DNA from: JAQTTT01 sp041652755
Lineage (GTDB): Archaea; Nanobdellota; Nanobdellia; Tiddalikarchaeales; Tiddalikarchaeaceae
DNA length: 64,000 bases
Direction of reading: 5' to 3'
Assembly: GCA_041652755.1 (NCBI GenBank)
Contig: JBAZGS010000002.1
Coordinates: 1-64,000, forward strand
The notes under the pieces were generated by a model, which worked only from the letters and a program-made list of their open reading frames with translations, was not told the DNA's origin and did no database searches. The position numbers and the translations under genes are program-made. Shown in pieces: positions 33,952-43,434 of the stretch (its first letter is position 1; every line of letters starts with the position of its first letter).

Positions 33952-35994
33952 TTATTTTTTTACAAGTTTTGCTTTCTTAATTAAGTAATCATAATTATCT
34001 TTGTCTTTTATGATTTCAGAGTCCATTATTTTAATTTTTTTAGTAAATAGTGGGCTGTCAAGAACAATGGATTCGTATTCGCCGCCTTCTCCAGCAACAT
34101 TAATTCCTAACTTATTCCTTAAATCAACTAATTCACTGATTTCTTTTTGACTTATTGCTTTGCCTAATAATTTTTCATCTAAACCCATTGCAGCAGTTTT
34201 GACTAATATAAATTCAAAATGGTTCTGCAGCAGCTCTTTAAGTTCTAATTCCTGGTCTTTATGCCAAAGGGGTGAAAAAATTTTCAAGTTAAGCTCTTCG
34301 CAAAGCTCGAAAATCCTGCTTCTCTGGTAATTGCTGAATAATGCGCCAGTGATTATTCCATCCAAACAATACTTATCCCTTGCTTTTTTCAGCAGTTTTT
34401 TCAAATCTTTCAATTCCTCTTCCTTGATTCCAACAGTTTTTCCGAAAATTACAGGAACATTCAATGCAAAAGACTGAAGCTTAATAATTTCTTTATCAGC
34501 TTTCTGAAACATGTAACTGTAATCTAGCTCATTAATCATTGTTATCAGGCAGGAAATATCATAGTTCTGCCTTTTCATAATAAACATTGCCAAGTTGCTG
34601 TCCTTTCCTCCGCTATACAATGCACCTAACCTTAGATTAGGAATTTTTCTTATGGATTTAAGAAAATCAGACTTGCCAAGAAACTTTTTGCTTAAAATCT
34701 CAAGAATCTTGTCGCTTTTGCTTCCATACTGGGCAGCTAATTTTTTTTTGTTATAAATAATTTCATTAATCCCCAAATTCTCTGCAACGTTTCTAAGAAT
34801 GATTTTTTTCTCAGAGTTATTAATTTTTAACTCAGCAGGTACGCTTAATCCAATATTAATCAAATCATAGTCTAGGAAAGGCAATCTTAATTCAATATTA
34901 TGAAACATTGTCAAGCAATCATCCCTGTACAAATCCCTTTCATACAATTGCTTGAGTCCATAAATGCATTCTTCATTTATATTATTTGATTTTTCAAACC
35001 TTTTATATCCAGCGAATACTTCTTCGCTCCCAAGCCCTGAAAATATAACCTTAACATTGTCTTCCTTTGCCAACTGGCAAGCATAAAAAAAAGGAATGCT
35101 AACTCCCACTTTTACAGCATTACTGGATTCTATTATTTCGCAAATTTTAGGCAAATCTTTTCTGACATCGTTTTCATCAAAGTACTTGATTTTTAATTTG
35201 AATCCATGTAGATTTGCGGAATTATTTGCAGAAAAAGCGTCCTCGCTTTTCTTGCCCAAGGCTGCTGCAGTATAGCATGTGAATTCAGCACCTAGCATCT
35301 TTAATATGTAAGCTATAAGTGTTGAATCAATACCTCCTGAGAATAGCACACCTATTTTTACCCCTTCAGGTATCCTTTTTTTAACTGATTCAACCAATGA
35401 GTTCTTGATGATTTCTTGCCAGTCATCTCTTTTGATTTCTTTGATTTTCAAAAAACCCAAGTATTCTAATTTCATTTTCTTAGTTTTTATGTCATAAATT
35501 ATAATATTTCTGGGGTTAAGCTCAACAGCATAATCAATTCCCTGAGAAGTCAATGCTTTTTTTTCGCTTGCAAAGCAAAATTTTTTGTCATAAAACCATA
35601 ACGGCTTTTCACCTAACTTATCTCTGAACAAATAAACCTTTTTTTTGCTGATATAGCATGCAGCGTAAACTCCATCAAATTCATCAATCGCTTTCTTGAG
35701 TCCAATCTTTTTTATGAGCTTAATCATTAAATCAGCGTCGTTCAAAACGCTTAAGTTATATTTTTTTGCCAATTTTAAATAATTATAAATTTCGCAGTTA
35801 GCAATTAACACATCATTTTTGTAAATTATTGGCTGCTTGACGAATCCAACTACTGAATGCAGCAAATGCCCAATTGAATAATTCTTAGTTGACATTATGC
35901 TGAATCCATCAATGCCCCTGTAGCTGATTATTTTTGCAGCATTTTTCACAAAAATTTCATGGCCTTTAAAAAAGCATCCGAGTATTCCGCACAT
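33952..35994 (-). CDS. Fusion: glutamine amidotransferase - asparagine synthase - Dph6-like ATP pyrophosphatase
   Basis: The ATG at 35994 gives MCGILG, so Cys becomes the N-terminal nucleophile of a class II glutaminase (residues 1-185, with NCEIYNYL). An asparagine synthase domain follows: SGGIDS at about 219-224 and SGLGSEEVFAGY near 320. From about residue 450 there is a third domain with its own SGGKDS (about 461-466), GALFSNYQRSRIFELCEELN and GEGGEYES, matching the diphthine-ammonia ligase (Dph6/DUF71) family. The glutaminase could feed ammonia to both ligase sites. Confidence 0.85.
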   Translation of the reverse strand: MCGILGCFFKGHEIFVKNAAKIISYRGIDGFSIMSTKNYSIGHLLHSVVGFVKQPIIYKNDVLIANCEIYNYLKLAKKYNLSVLNDADLMIKLIKKIGLKKAIDEFDGVYAACYISKKKVYLFRDKLGEKPLWFYDKKFCFASEKKALTSQGIDYAVELNPRNIIIYDIKTKKMKLEYLGFLKIKEIKRDDWQEIIKNSLVESVKKRIPEGVKIGVLFSGGIDSTLIAYILKMLGAEFTCYTAAALGKKSEDAFSANNSANLHGFKLKIKYFDENDVRKDLPKICEIIESSNAVKVGVSIPFFYACQLAKEDNVKVIFSGLGSEEVFAGYKRFEKSNNINEECIYGLKQLYERDLYRDDCLTMFHNIELRLPFLDYDLINIGLSVPAELKINNSEKKIILRNVAENLGINEIIYNKKKLAAQYGSKSDKILEILSKKFLGKSDFLKSIRKIPNLRLGALYSGGKDSNLAMFIMKRQNYDISCLITMINELDYSYMFQKADKEIIKLQSFALNVPVIFGKTVGIKEEELKDLKKLLKKARDKYCLDGIITGALFSNYQRSRIFELCEELNLKIFSPLWHKDQELELKELLQNHFEFILVKTAAMGLDEKLLGKAISQKEISELVDLRNKLGINVAGEGGEYESIVLDSPLFTKKIKIMDSEIIKDKDNYDYLIKKAKLVKK

Positions 35995-36052
35995 AATCAT
36001 ATGATAGGATTAATAATATTTTAAAATAATCGATTCCTATTTTTACCTTGCA

Positions 36053-36607
36053 ATGGACAGTGAAATTGAAAAAAGGATGCTTGCAAAGCTTAAGGAGAAT
36101 TTGGAAAAACCAAAAGAAGATGCTTTCGGAGATGATGACATTGTTGATAATTTAAGGGATGAATTCAAGCAAGAAGGGGGTTCTGTGAACTCTGAAACAC
36201 CTAATACGTTCAGCAGCGAAGAATTAGGAGAGGATGAATTAGAAGATGAATTAATTGATGATGATTTCAAGAAGAATGATGAAGATTTTCTTGAAAGCGA
36301 AACAATAAATGATGAACTATCTAGCTTAGCGGGAGAACAGGGCAATAATGAGCCAAAGCAAGCAACTGAAGAAAACAAAGAAAAACTTGAGCAAAAAACA
36401 AGTGATTCTAAAATAGAACAAGATTCTTTTTCAGTTAAACCTTCAAGCACCAGTATTCAAGCGCCTGCAAGTGAACCTAGCAAGGCTCCACTACCTAACC
36501 CTGTTGAGCAAAAGCCTATAAAAAAAAATTCAAGGGCAGGGTTGCTAATCTTTTTCATAATATTGGTTATAATAATGATTGCAGGAGTCTTTTATTTCAT
36601 GTCATGA
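36053..36607 (+). CDS. Acidic tail-anchored protein, 184 aa
   Basis: This is a highly acidic, low-complexity protein (DDDIVDNLRDEF; GEDELEDELIDDDF) with a Ser/Pro linker and a single C-terminal hydrophobic span (LLIFFIILVIIMIAGVFYFM), so it should be anchored by its tail with the bulk in the cytoplasm. I see no known domain. It overlaps the convergent membrane-protein gene by six bases. Confidence 0.6.
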   Translation: MDSEIEKRMLAKLKENLEKPKEDAFGDDDIVDNLRDEFKQEGGSVNSETPNTFSSEELGEDELEDELIDDDFKKNDEDFLESETINDELSSLAGEQGNNEPKQATEENKEKLEQKTSDSKIEQDSFSVKPSSTSIQAPASEPSKAPLPNPVEQKPIKKNSRAGLLIFFIILVIIMIAGVFYFMS

Positions 36608-37129
36608 ATTTTTTTTCTCAAATATTTTTTTAGAAGTCAAATATCCCAAATCAAAGAGCAAAAGAAGCAAGAATATGCTGATGTTTGAATAAACCACTGA
36701 TAGAACTGCTGCAGTTATCTCTAATAAAGGCCTTATGCTTAAAAATTTCAGCATAAACCCTTTTATTTTTTTCTTGTCAACAATGTTGTCATTAATCCAT
36801 TCTTCAGCATAGCATATAATCATGCTTAATATTAGTATTTGCCAATTGCTTATTATTGGCTTAAAGATTATGCTTGAAAAAATTACAAAACTAATGATTG
36901 CGCTAAAATGCTCTTTTGAATCAATCTTTTTTGCAAAAATGACTCCTAAAAGTATGCCTAAGAAAAATTCTGGCAAAAAAATAATCCTTAATAAGTAAGC
37001 AAGCAAGGCGCCGTAAATTATTGACAATGAATACCTTATGTAAGTTTTCAGCTTTAAGCCATGCTCTATGGAGCTGTCTACTATTTTTACAATCAAACCC
37101 AAAGCAAACGATAACAAGTACCCAATCAT
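36602..37129 (-). CDS. Multi-span membrane protein of unknown function
   Basis: I chose the ATG at 37129 (MIGYLLSFALGLIVKIVDSS); an upstream Met would run the frame into the end of the CPBP-like gene. The 175 residues hold about five membrane segments, with an acidic AEEWINDNIVDKKK loop. No catalytic motif is evident. Confidence 0.6.
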   Translation of the reverse strand: MIGYLLSFALGLIVKIVDSSIEHGLKLKTYIRYSLSIIYGALLAYLLRIIFLPEFFLGILLGVIFAKKIDSKEHFSAIISFVIFSSIIFKPIISNWQILILSMIICYAEEWINDNIVDKKKIKGFMLKFLSIRPLLEITAAVLSVVYSNISIFLLLLLFDLGYLTSKKIFEKKNS

Positions 37130-37164
37130 TGTTTTTTTTAAGCTTTTACTTTTTAAAAATTGTG

Positions 37165-38451
37165 CTAAATAAAAATAGTGAATATTGAAAGAATGCCTGC
37201 AGTCAGTGAGGCGCTTATTGAAGAGTCGAGGTACCATTCTTCTTTAACATATCCTAAAAGCACACCAATAGGGAAAATTATTACAATTCCAACTAGGGCA
37301 TAATGAATTGTTGAAAAACTCGCATTAAAAACATCAAATTTAAGAATAGACCATAGCAATGCCTGGATTGCAACGCTTTTGTTTTTGCTATTTTTTATTT
37401 TCAAAGCCCTTTGAATTATTCCCCTGAAAAAGAATTCAGAACTTATAGTTGTAAGCAGTATTGAAAATATTAGCAGAATCATGTTTGGGGAGTAATTATT
37501 TGTTTTCACTAATGAAGTGAAAAGATTGGAAGTTACTAAGTAATAAAAAAATATTAAAATTCCAATCAATACTCCCATATCTTTTTTAACAGGATTGCCT
37601 TTTAAAAGTAAACAATCTAGTCCAAGTTTTTTCTTTTTCAGATAAATTACTGAAAAAATGATAAAATATGCTGAAAGAATCAATAAATAATAATCTTTCA
37701 AATCAAAGACAAATTTGTTAATTATGAACAATGAAAAGTATAGAATTAAGTAAAACACTATTCCTATTTTTGACATCTTGTCAGAATAAATGCTTAAGTT
37801 TTCATTCCTTTTAATGAATCTTTCCTCTCTTTCTTTAAATTTTTCAATTTTTTTTTGCCGCAAAGTCACAAAAATTTTTGAGCCCTTGCTCATTGGAACA
37901 AATACCCAAATAATTTTGTTAATTGTATAAATTATTAGAAAAAACACTATTCCTGCAATTAGTGTCACAAAATCTAGATTAATATTTGAATAAACAATTA
38001 TTATTGCAAAATAATTAATGAAATTAACTGGCAAGGTTGAATTGATTATAAAACTTATTCCTTTAGGGACTAAGTGGAAATAATTAATAATTAATTGAAT
38101 GATGTTGTATAATATTAAAGAATATATAAAGAAAGCCTTGTTTGAAAGAAGTGAATCTTTCTGCCAAAGAACTTGCAAAAGGTTCAATCCTACAAATAAA
38201 AGGGCAATGTTATTTCCAAATGCAGTATTCCATCCTAGCTGCTCGTTTTTGTATCTGCCAAAATAAAAAATCATAAGCAATGTTGCAGCTATTAAAGGGG
38301 TGATAATCCATAAAATGTTAGGGTAATTGAATGGGGTAAAAACTATTTCAATCAATCTAGGTATTAAAAAATTAAAAATGAAAAGTAATAACTTTTTAGA
38401 TAATTCTGCATATGAATCATTGAGGGAGGATAAAATCCAAGAGTAAACCAT
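37165..38451 (-). CDS. CPBP-like (CAAX protease family) membrane protein
   Basis: The 428-residue protein has about ten membrane segments. Near the C-terminus TTISSEFFFRGIIQRAL resembles motif 1 (EExxxR) of the CPBP family, but the first Glu is Ser, and SFSTIHYALVGIVII resembles motif 2. CPBP proteins are intramembrane proteases or bacteriocin immunity proteins. The altered motif leaves catalysis uncertain. Confidence 0.6.
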   Translation of the reverse strand: MVYSWILSSLNDSYAELSKKLLLFIFNFLIPRLIEIVFTPFNYPNILWIITPLIAATLLMIFYFGRYKNEQLGWNTAFGNNIALLFVGLNLLQVLWQKDSLLSNKAFFIYSLILYNIIQLIINYFHLVPKGISFIINSTLPVNFINYFAIIIVYSNINLDFVTLIAGIVFFLIIYTINKIIWVFVPMSKGSKIFVTLRQKKIEKFKEREERFIKRNENLSIYSDKMSKIGIVFYLILYFSLFIINKFVFDLKDYYLLILSAYFIIFSVIYLKKKKLGLDCLLLKGNPVKKDMGVLIGILIFFYYLVTSNLFTSLVKTNNYSPNMILLIFSILLTTISSEFFFRGIIQRALKIKNSKNKSVAIQALLWSILKFDVFNASFSTIHYALVGIVIIFPIGVLLGYVKEEWYLDSSISASLTAGILSIFTIFI

Positions 38452-38487
38452 TAATAATAATTAATGCCAATAATTTAAAAAAACTAT

Positions 38488-39396
38488 TTATTTATTGCTG
38501 CACAATTTTTTCAGCTCTTCAAATCTTTCATCAATTTCTTGCTGAATCTCTTTAATTAATTCTTTGTTTTCAGGTAGCAATAATTGCTTGAATCTGCCTT
38601 GGGTTTTCAAGAACTCCTCAATAGGCTTTCTTTTGGCAGGTTCATAGTTAAGAGTGTACTTTTTATTATTATATTCATAGATTGGCCAAAAATTAGTTTC
38701 AACTGCTAATTTAGCTATTTGGATTGACTGGTCAGTCTTTGAACCCCAGCCTAAAGGGCATGGGCTGAGAACTATTAATACGCTAGGGCCTTTGGTGTTG
38801 AATGCTTTCTCTGCCTTCATTGCCAAGTCCATGAAATTATTAGGGCTTGCTGTTGCAACATAGTTTATGTTATGTGCTATTGCTATCTTTGCCAAATCTT
38901 TCCTGAACTCAGGCTTGCCTCCAGGGGTAGTGGTAGTGTAAGCTCCTTTTGGAGTTGCGCTGCTTCTCTGTATTCCAGTATTCATGTAAGCCTCATTGTC
39001 ATAGCAAACGTATAAGAAATCTTCCTTCCTTTCCAGTGCGCCGCTTAATGACTGAAGCCCTATATCATAAGTTCCTCCATCTCCTCCGAACACCACGAAT
39101 TTAACATCTTCTTTTATTTTGCCGCTTTTTTTCATTGCTTTATAAGCCCTGCTTACTCCTGTCATTGTTGCTGAAGCGTTCTCAAAAGCATTATGAATAA
39201 AAGGAGTATTCCAGCTGGTGAATGGATAAATAGTGCTTGTTACTTCCAAGCAGCCTGTTGCAGCTCCAACAACCACTGGATTTTTAGTTGCTGCAAGTAT
39301 TGTCCTTACAATCAAGGGAAATCCGCAGCCAGCGCAGCTTCTGTGTCCGCTTACAAACCTTTCAGGTGCATTGACCAAATCTTTTATTGTAATCAT
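38488..39396 (-). CDS. porB: Pyruvate:ferredoxin oxidoreductase beta subunit
   Basis: The thiamine-diphosphate-binding subunit has 302 residues. GHRSCAGCGFPLIVR carries Cys ligands, FGGDGGTYDIG and the DNEAYMNTGIQRSSATPKGAYTTT region form the cofactor site, and LSPCPLGWG follows. The enzyme oxidises pyruvate to acetyl-CoA and reduces ferredoxin. It overlaps porA by four bases. Confidence 0.95.
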   Translation of the reverse strand: MITIKDLVNAPERFVSGHRSCAGCGFPLIVRTILAATKNPVVVGAATGCLEVTSTIYPFTSWNTPFIHNAFENASATMTGVSRAYKAMKKSGKIKEDVKFVVFGGDGGTYDIGLQSLSGALERKEDFLYVCYDNEAYMNTGIQRSSATPKGAYTTTTPGGKPEFRKDLAKIAIAHNINYVATASPNNFMDLAMKAEKAFNTKGPSVLIVLSPCPLGWGSKTDQSIQIAKLAVETNFWPIYEYNNKKYTLNYEPAKRKPIEEFLKTQGRFKQLLLPENKELIKEIQQEIDERFEELKKLCSNK

Positions 39397-40535
39397 TTTG
39401 AATTAACAAACCTCATTTGCTTTTTATTATTAACCATGTTCATGAATAATTCCATAACATTCTCTTTAAATATTTCCCTTCCCCCTAATCCATAAATAGC
39501 GCTTTCAACTTTTTTATTTTTCATAGTGCAAAGTATTTCTGAATAAAGTGGCGCATTAGCTCCGAAGCTTTCACTTCTATCTAAAACAGTGATGCTTTTG
39601 GCATTAAACAAAGGTTTCATTATTTCACTATAAGGGAAAGGCCTAAACATCCTGATTTTAAGCAATCCTGCTTTTATGCCTTTAGTTCTTAATTCGTCAA
39701 CAGAGTCTTTTATGAGTCCGCAAACACTGTTAAGAGCAACTATTACATAATCAGCATCTGATGCTTTATAATTTTCAACAGGTTCATATAATCTTTTGCT
39801 TAAGTTATAGTATTCTTGAGAAATCTTTTTATATTCTGCTAAGACCTTATCCATTTCTAAGCTTAACTGTTTTTTAGTTTCAAAGTAAGAATCTGTAAGC
39901 TCCAAAGGGCCCATTGATACGCATTTTTTGAAATCAAGCAAATAATACTTTGGCTTGAATGTTTTTATAAATTTCTTAACCTCCATGTCTTTCAAAACTT
40001 CCATGTTCTGGAAGCAATGGCTGCAAATGAATCCATCCTGCATAACCATTAAAGGAATGCTCATTTTTTCAGCAAGCTTTAATCCTATTATTGTTTGGTC
40101 ATAGACTTCCTGGGAATTTTCGCTGTATAGCTGAATCCATCCGCTGTCTCGGCAAGCCATGCTGTCCGAATGGTCGCAATGAATATTTATTGGTCCGCTT
40201 AATGCCCTGTTAACTATGTTAAGAATTATTGGAAGCCTTTGCCCGCTTGCAACACCTAAGATTTCAAACATGTAAGCTAGGCCTGCACTGCTTGTTGCGC
40301 TCATAGCCCTAGCTCCAGCACTGCTAGCTCCAACCAATGCGCTTAAAGCGCTGTGTTCACTTTCAACTAAGACGAATTCAGTGGTAACTTTTTTGTCTTT
40401 AACATAAATTGCGTACTCTTTCATGATATCAGTCTGAGGGGTAATAGGGAAAGCGCTAACAACTTCAGGATTAATCTGTTTCATTGCATAGCTTGCGGAT
40501 TGGGCTCCGGTTAATTCAATTTTCATAAATCGCAC
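39393..40535 (-). CDS. porA: Pyruvate:ferredoxin oxidoreductase alpha subunit
   Basis: The 380 residues match the alpha subunit: TGAQSASYAMKQINPEVVSAFPITPQTDIM, SEHSALSALVGASSAGARAMSATSS, and a C-terminal domain with RSESFGANAPLYSE. It provides the pyruvate-binding half of the active site. It overlaps porD by 13 bases and porB by four. Confidence 0.95.
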   Translation of the reverse strand: MRFMKIELTGAQSASYAMKQINPEVVSAFPITPQTDIMKEYAIYVKDKKVTTEFVLVESEHSALSALVGASSAGARAMSATSSAGLAYMFEILGVASGQRLPIILNIVNRALSGPINIHCDHSDSMACRDSGWIQLYSENSQEVYDQTIIGLKLAEKMSIPLMVMQDGFICSHCFQNMEVLKDMEVKKFIKTFKPKYYLLDFKKCVSMGPLELTDSYFETKKQLSLEMDKVLAEYKKISQEYYNLSKRLYEPVENYKASDADYVIVALNSVCGLIKDSVDELRTKGIKAGLLKIRMFRPFPYSEIMKPLFNAKSITVLDRSESFGANAPLYSEILCTMKNKKVESAIYGLGGREIFKENVMELFMNMVNNKKQMRFVNSK

Positions 40536-40813
40536 TCCTCCAATTTTTTCATTTCAATTGCTTTAAATGGGCATTGTGTTGCGCATATTCCGCAGCCTTT
40601 GCAATAATTTAAATCAGCATCCTGAACCTTTCCATTCTTTACTTTTATGCAATTTTCAGGGCAAAAAACTGCGCATAATAAGCAGTTAGTGCATTTTTTT
40701 TGGTCCCTTATTGGCTTAAAGCTCTTCCAATCCCCAGTTTTATATTCTAAGCTGCTAGCTTTCTTGTCAATAACTCCGCCTGTAGGCATTTCTGAGCTTT
40801 TTAATTTTTTCAT
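40523..40813 (-). CDS. porD: Pyruvate:ferredoxin oxidoreductase delta subunit (2x[4Fe-4S])
   Basis: The 96-residue subunit has two ferredoxin motifs, CTNCLLCAVFCPENCI and CKGCGICATQCPFKAI, each with four Cys. It passes electrons from the cofactor to ferredoxin. The order porG-porD-porA-porB is the usual archaeal four-subunit operon. Confidence 0.95.
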   Translation of the reverse strand: MKKLKSSEMPTGGVIDKKASSLEYKTGDWKSFKPIRDQKKCTNCLLCAVFCPENCIKVKNGKVQDADLNYCKGCGICATQCPFKAIEMKKLEECDL

Positions 40814-41361
40814 AAATTAACACCTTTATAACATTCTTTAATTGCTTTAATATTTGATTCAACAACTTTTTCTTTTCCAGCGCTTTCAAAAAATTGCTTA
40901 ATGATTTTATTAACTGATTCAATCTTAATTGAGTTTTCAAATTTTAATAATGAGCCAATCATTGGAATGCTAGGCTTATCTAAACCTATAGATTCTAATG
41001 AAATCTTTGAAGCATCAATAACTGCTATTTTGTTTTTTAATTTATATTTATCAACATATTTTTGCGGCATGCAAGTGTCATTAATGACTAAAACAGCGTT
41101 TTTTAAATCAAGGCTTAAAACAAGATTTATCAAAGTTTTGTCAATTAAAACCACAAAATCAGGCTTAAGTATTGGAGAAAAATCCCTGATTGGCTTATTG
41201 TCAATTTTAACATAAGATTTTACAGGAGCTCCCATTCTTTCAGGCCCGTATTCTGGGAATTCTTGAATCATTAATCCTTGAAGTGCAGCTGATTTTGCTA
41301 AAACATTTGCAGCGCTTTTTGCACCTTGCCCTGCCCTTGCTATGAATATAAAATTTTTCAC
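40810..41361 (-). CDS. porG: Pyruvate:ferredoxin oxidoreductase gamma subunit
   Basis: The 183 residues show ARAGQGAKSAANVLAKSAALQG, FPEYGPERMGAPVKSYVKI and INDTCMPQ, typical of the gamma subunit. It is the first gene of the operon, with an AT-rich promoter (TCTTTTAAATG) about 30 bases upstream. Confidence 0.93.
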   Translation of the reverse strand: MKNFIFIARAGQGAKSAANVLAKSAALQGLMIQEFPEYGPERMGAPVKSYVKIDNKPIRDFSPILKPDFVVLIDKTLINLVLSLDLKNAVLVINDTCMPQKYVDKYKLKNKIAVIDASKISLESIGLDKPSIPMIGSLLKFENSIKIESVNKIIKQFFESAGKEKVVESNIKAIKECYKGVNL

Positions 41362-41424
41362 AAATAATAATATTTAATGAAATCTTTTAAATGTTTTTAA
41401 ATAATGAGAGATTATCTACATAGT

Positions 41425-41562
41425 ATGTTTAATTTATTTTGTAAAAAGAAAAAATTGGAAAAAAAACCTGGCAAGAAATATTGGATTGCAGCAATTTTTT
41501 TTGCAATAATAGCTCCAGCAGTATTGATTTCAAAGCTTAATAGCAGAAAAAAGAAGCTATAA
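41425..41562 (+). CDS. Tiny membrane protein, 45 aa
   Basis: The frame is intact: a basic N-terminus (MFNLFCKKKKLEKKPGKK), one hydrophobic span (YWIAAIFFAIIAPAVLI) and a basic tail. An in-frame ATG at 41404 would add seven residues. It is divergent from the por operon. Confidence 0.5.
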   Translation: MFNLFCKKKKLEKKPGKKYWIAAIFFAIIAPAVLISKLNSRKKKL

Positions 41563-41609
41563 TGATTAAGCCAATTTTTTTTTTAAGTTTCTAAAATTAT
41601 TTTTTTTCC

Positions 41610-41879
41610 TTACAAGTCTTCCTCAGCAATAAGTATGTAGTCGCCGACTGCTATTACTGCATTGAATGGAATCCTTATATCTCCTTCTTTTGTCTTTTCT
41701 AAATCAAAGTTTAGTGCATAAGAAGTTGGATCTTTTACAACGAAAGATATTAATTCTCCGCTGCCAGTATCAAATATTAAGTCACTAGTTTTTCCAAAGG
41801 TTTTGCCACTTCTTGAAACTACTGTTTTATTCATCAAATTTTTTGTTGGAACTTTTTCATCTATGCTTTTGTTTGGCAT
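41610..41879 (-). CDS. PRC-barrel domain protein
   Basis: The 89 residues fit a PRC-barrel: LMNKTVVSRSGKTFGKTSDLIFDTGSGELISFVV, then RIPFNAVIAVGDYILI. These small beta-barrels bind RNA or proteins in rRNA processing or cell division in archaea. Confidence 0.85.
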   Translation of the reverse strand: MPNKSIDEKVPTKNLMNKTVVSRSGKTFGKTSDLIFDTGSGELISFVVKDPTSYALNFDLEKTKEGDIRIPFNAVIAVGDYILIAEEDL

Positions 41880-41972
41880 GTTTAATAATCACCTACTAGT
41901 AAAAATTAATAATGTCATTCTTTTAAAATCTTTTCTCTTTTTTAAAAAAAGAGGTTTTTAATGGGTGCTTAT

Positions 41973-42650
41973 TCAATATGCTTTAAATACGTTCTCCCAA
42001 GAAATGAACACTAAAATAAAGACTGCTAGTAAGAATAACAAAGAGAGTATAAGGTTTATTTTAAAAATTGCCAGGAATGAAAAAATCATTGAGCAAACAA
42101 GTATTCCAATCCATAAAAACCTGTTCCACCACAAAATGTTGCTTCCTTCAAATTTTGCAAAAGGAATAAGCGAAAAAAGCAGGAGTAAGATATTTATATC
42201 CATCATTTTTTGAAAAAATAAAGGGCTTACGTTGAATAATAATAGTGAAGCAATTATTAATAGGGTGCTGGGCAGTATTCCGCTTAATGAAATCCATCCT
42301 TTTTCGCTAATAGTTATGTTTGAGTAAGATTTTCCAAGGCGCTTAATCTGCTTTTGGCTTGGTGTGATGAATCCCAGCATTGGAAAAACAATTGAGCCAA
42401 AAGACATAAGTGACAATACTAGGCTTATTATGAAGAAATTGTAGCTAAATGAGTAATTGGCATCCAAATCATATTTTTTTGCAACAAATTTTTCAGCAAT
42501 TATCTTTAAAGTTGTTGAAACTCCATAAATCACAACATAAACTAAAATGTTTTTAAAATCAAAAAGAGCTGAAAGAAGGCTTAATCCTATAATTGAGATT
42601 ATTAAATCCCTTGTTTCTTCTTTTTTGAATTCCATATATTTTATTTGCAT
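41973..42650 (-). CDS. Degenerate site-2-protease (M50-like) membrane protein
   Basis: The 225 residues keep the membrane layout of archaeal M50 proteins, with an SLIPFAKFEGSNILWWN motif (about 160-175) at the place of NxxPxxxLDGxxI. Where active members have HExxH, this protein reads STTLKIIAEKFVAKKY (about 45-60), with no His-Glu pair. It is therefore likely a non-catalytic relative. Confidence 0.55.
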   Translation of the reverse strand: MQIKYMEFKKEETRDLIISIIGLSLLSALFDFKNILVYVVIYGVSTTLKIIAEKFVAKKYDLDANYSFSYNFFIISLVLSLMSFGSIVFPMLGFITPSQKQIKRLGKSYSNITISEKGWISLSGILPSTLLIIASLLLFNVSPLFFQKMMDINILLLLFSLIPFAKFEGSNILWWNRFLWIGILVCSMIFSFLAIFKINLILSLLFLLAVFILVFISWENVFKAY

Positions 42651-42732
42651 TGATTATTAAAAAACTAAATTATTTACTATATTGTAAATAATTAGTTATA
42701 GTTTTATAAAAAACTCCATCATAAAATAATCA

Positions 42733-43395
42733 ATGATATCAGTTGCAGTAGTTGGCGCACAAACAAGCGGCAATTTAGGGGCAATCTCTAGAATAATGGC
42801 AAACTTTGGGCTAAAAGAGCTTTATTTAGTGAATCCAAAATGCGAAGTAATCACTGATGAATCCAAGGCCAGGGCAATGCGCTCAATAAAACTCTTAGAG
42901 AAAGCCAAAATAATAAAAAATTTAAGTGAAATAAAAGCAGACTATTTAATAGCTACAAGCGCCAAATTAGGCAGCTCAAGCAATATTCACAGATTATACT
43001 TGACTCCAAAAGACTTAGCAAAAAACATTGACAGTAAACTTAATTACTGTATAATAATAGGCAGGGAAGACATTGGCTTACTAAATGAAGAAATCAAAGA
43101 GTGCAGCATCTTAGTCCATATTCCAACAAGCAAAGAGTACAAAGCAATGAACATCAGCCATGCGTTAGCAGTAATCTTATATGAGCTTTTCAGCCAAGAA
43201 AGCAATATAGAAAAACTGGCAAACAAAAGAGAATTAAAAGCAGTAATTTTAAGGCTTGATGAGCTCAAAAGAGGAATTAAAAACTATGATAACTTCAAAG
43301 AAGTATTCATAAACATAATCAACCGCGCATTTGTCAGAAAAAAGGAAGCAAGGGCTCTTGCAGGATTGTTTAAAAAAATCAAAGAAAAACAATAA
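42733..43395 (+). CDS. trmJ: SPOUT-family tRNA/rRNA methyltransferase, TrmJ-like
   Basis: TrmJ makes 2'-O-methylated position 32 in tRNA. The 220 residues carry the SPOUT knot motifs: VVGAQTSGNLGAISRIMANFG at the N-terminus, IIIGREDIGLLNEEI and VHIPTSKEYKAMNISHALAVILYEL, followed by a helical C-terminal part. The pattern matches TrmJ more than other SpoU enzymes. Confidence 0.88.
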   Translation: MISVAVVGAQTSGNLGAISRIMANFGLKELYLVNPKCEVITDESKARAMRSIKLLEKAKIIKNLSEIKADYLIATSAKLGSSSNIHRLYLTPKDLAKNIDSKLNYCIIIGREDIGLLNEEIKECSILVHIPTSKEYKAMNISHALAVILYELFSQESNIEKLANKRELKAVILRLDELKRGIKNYDNFKEVFINIINRAFVRKKEARALAGLFKKIKEKQ

Positions 43396-43434
43396 TTAAA
43401 ACTTTTTTAAAGAGATTTATTCCTATTATTAATC

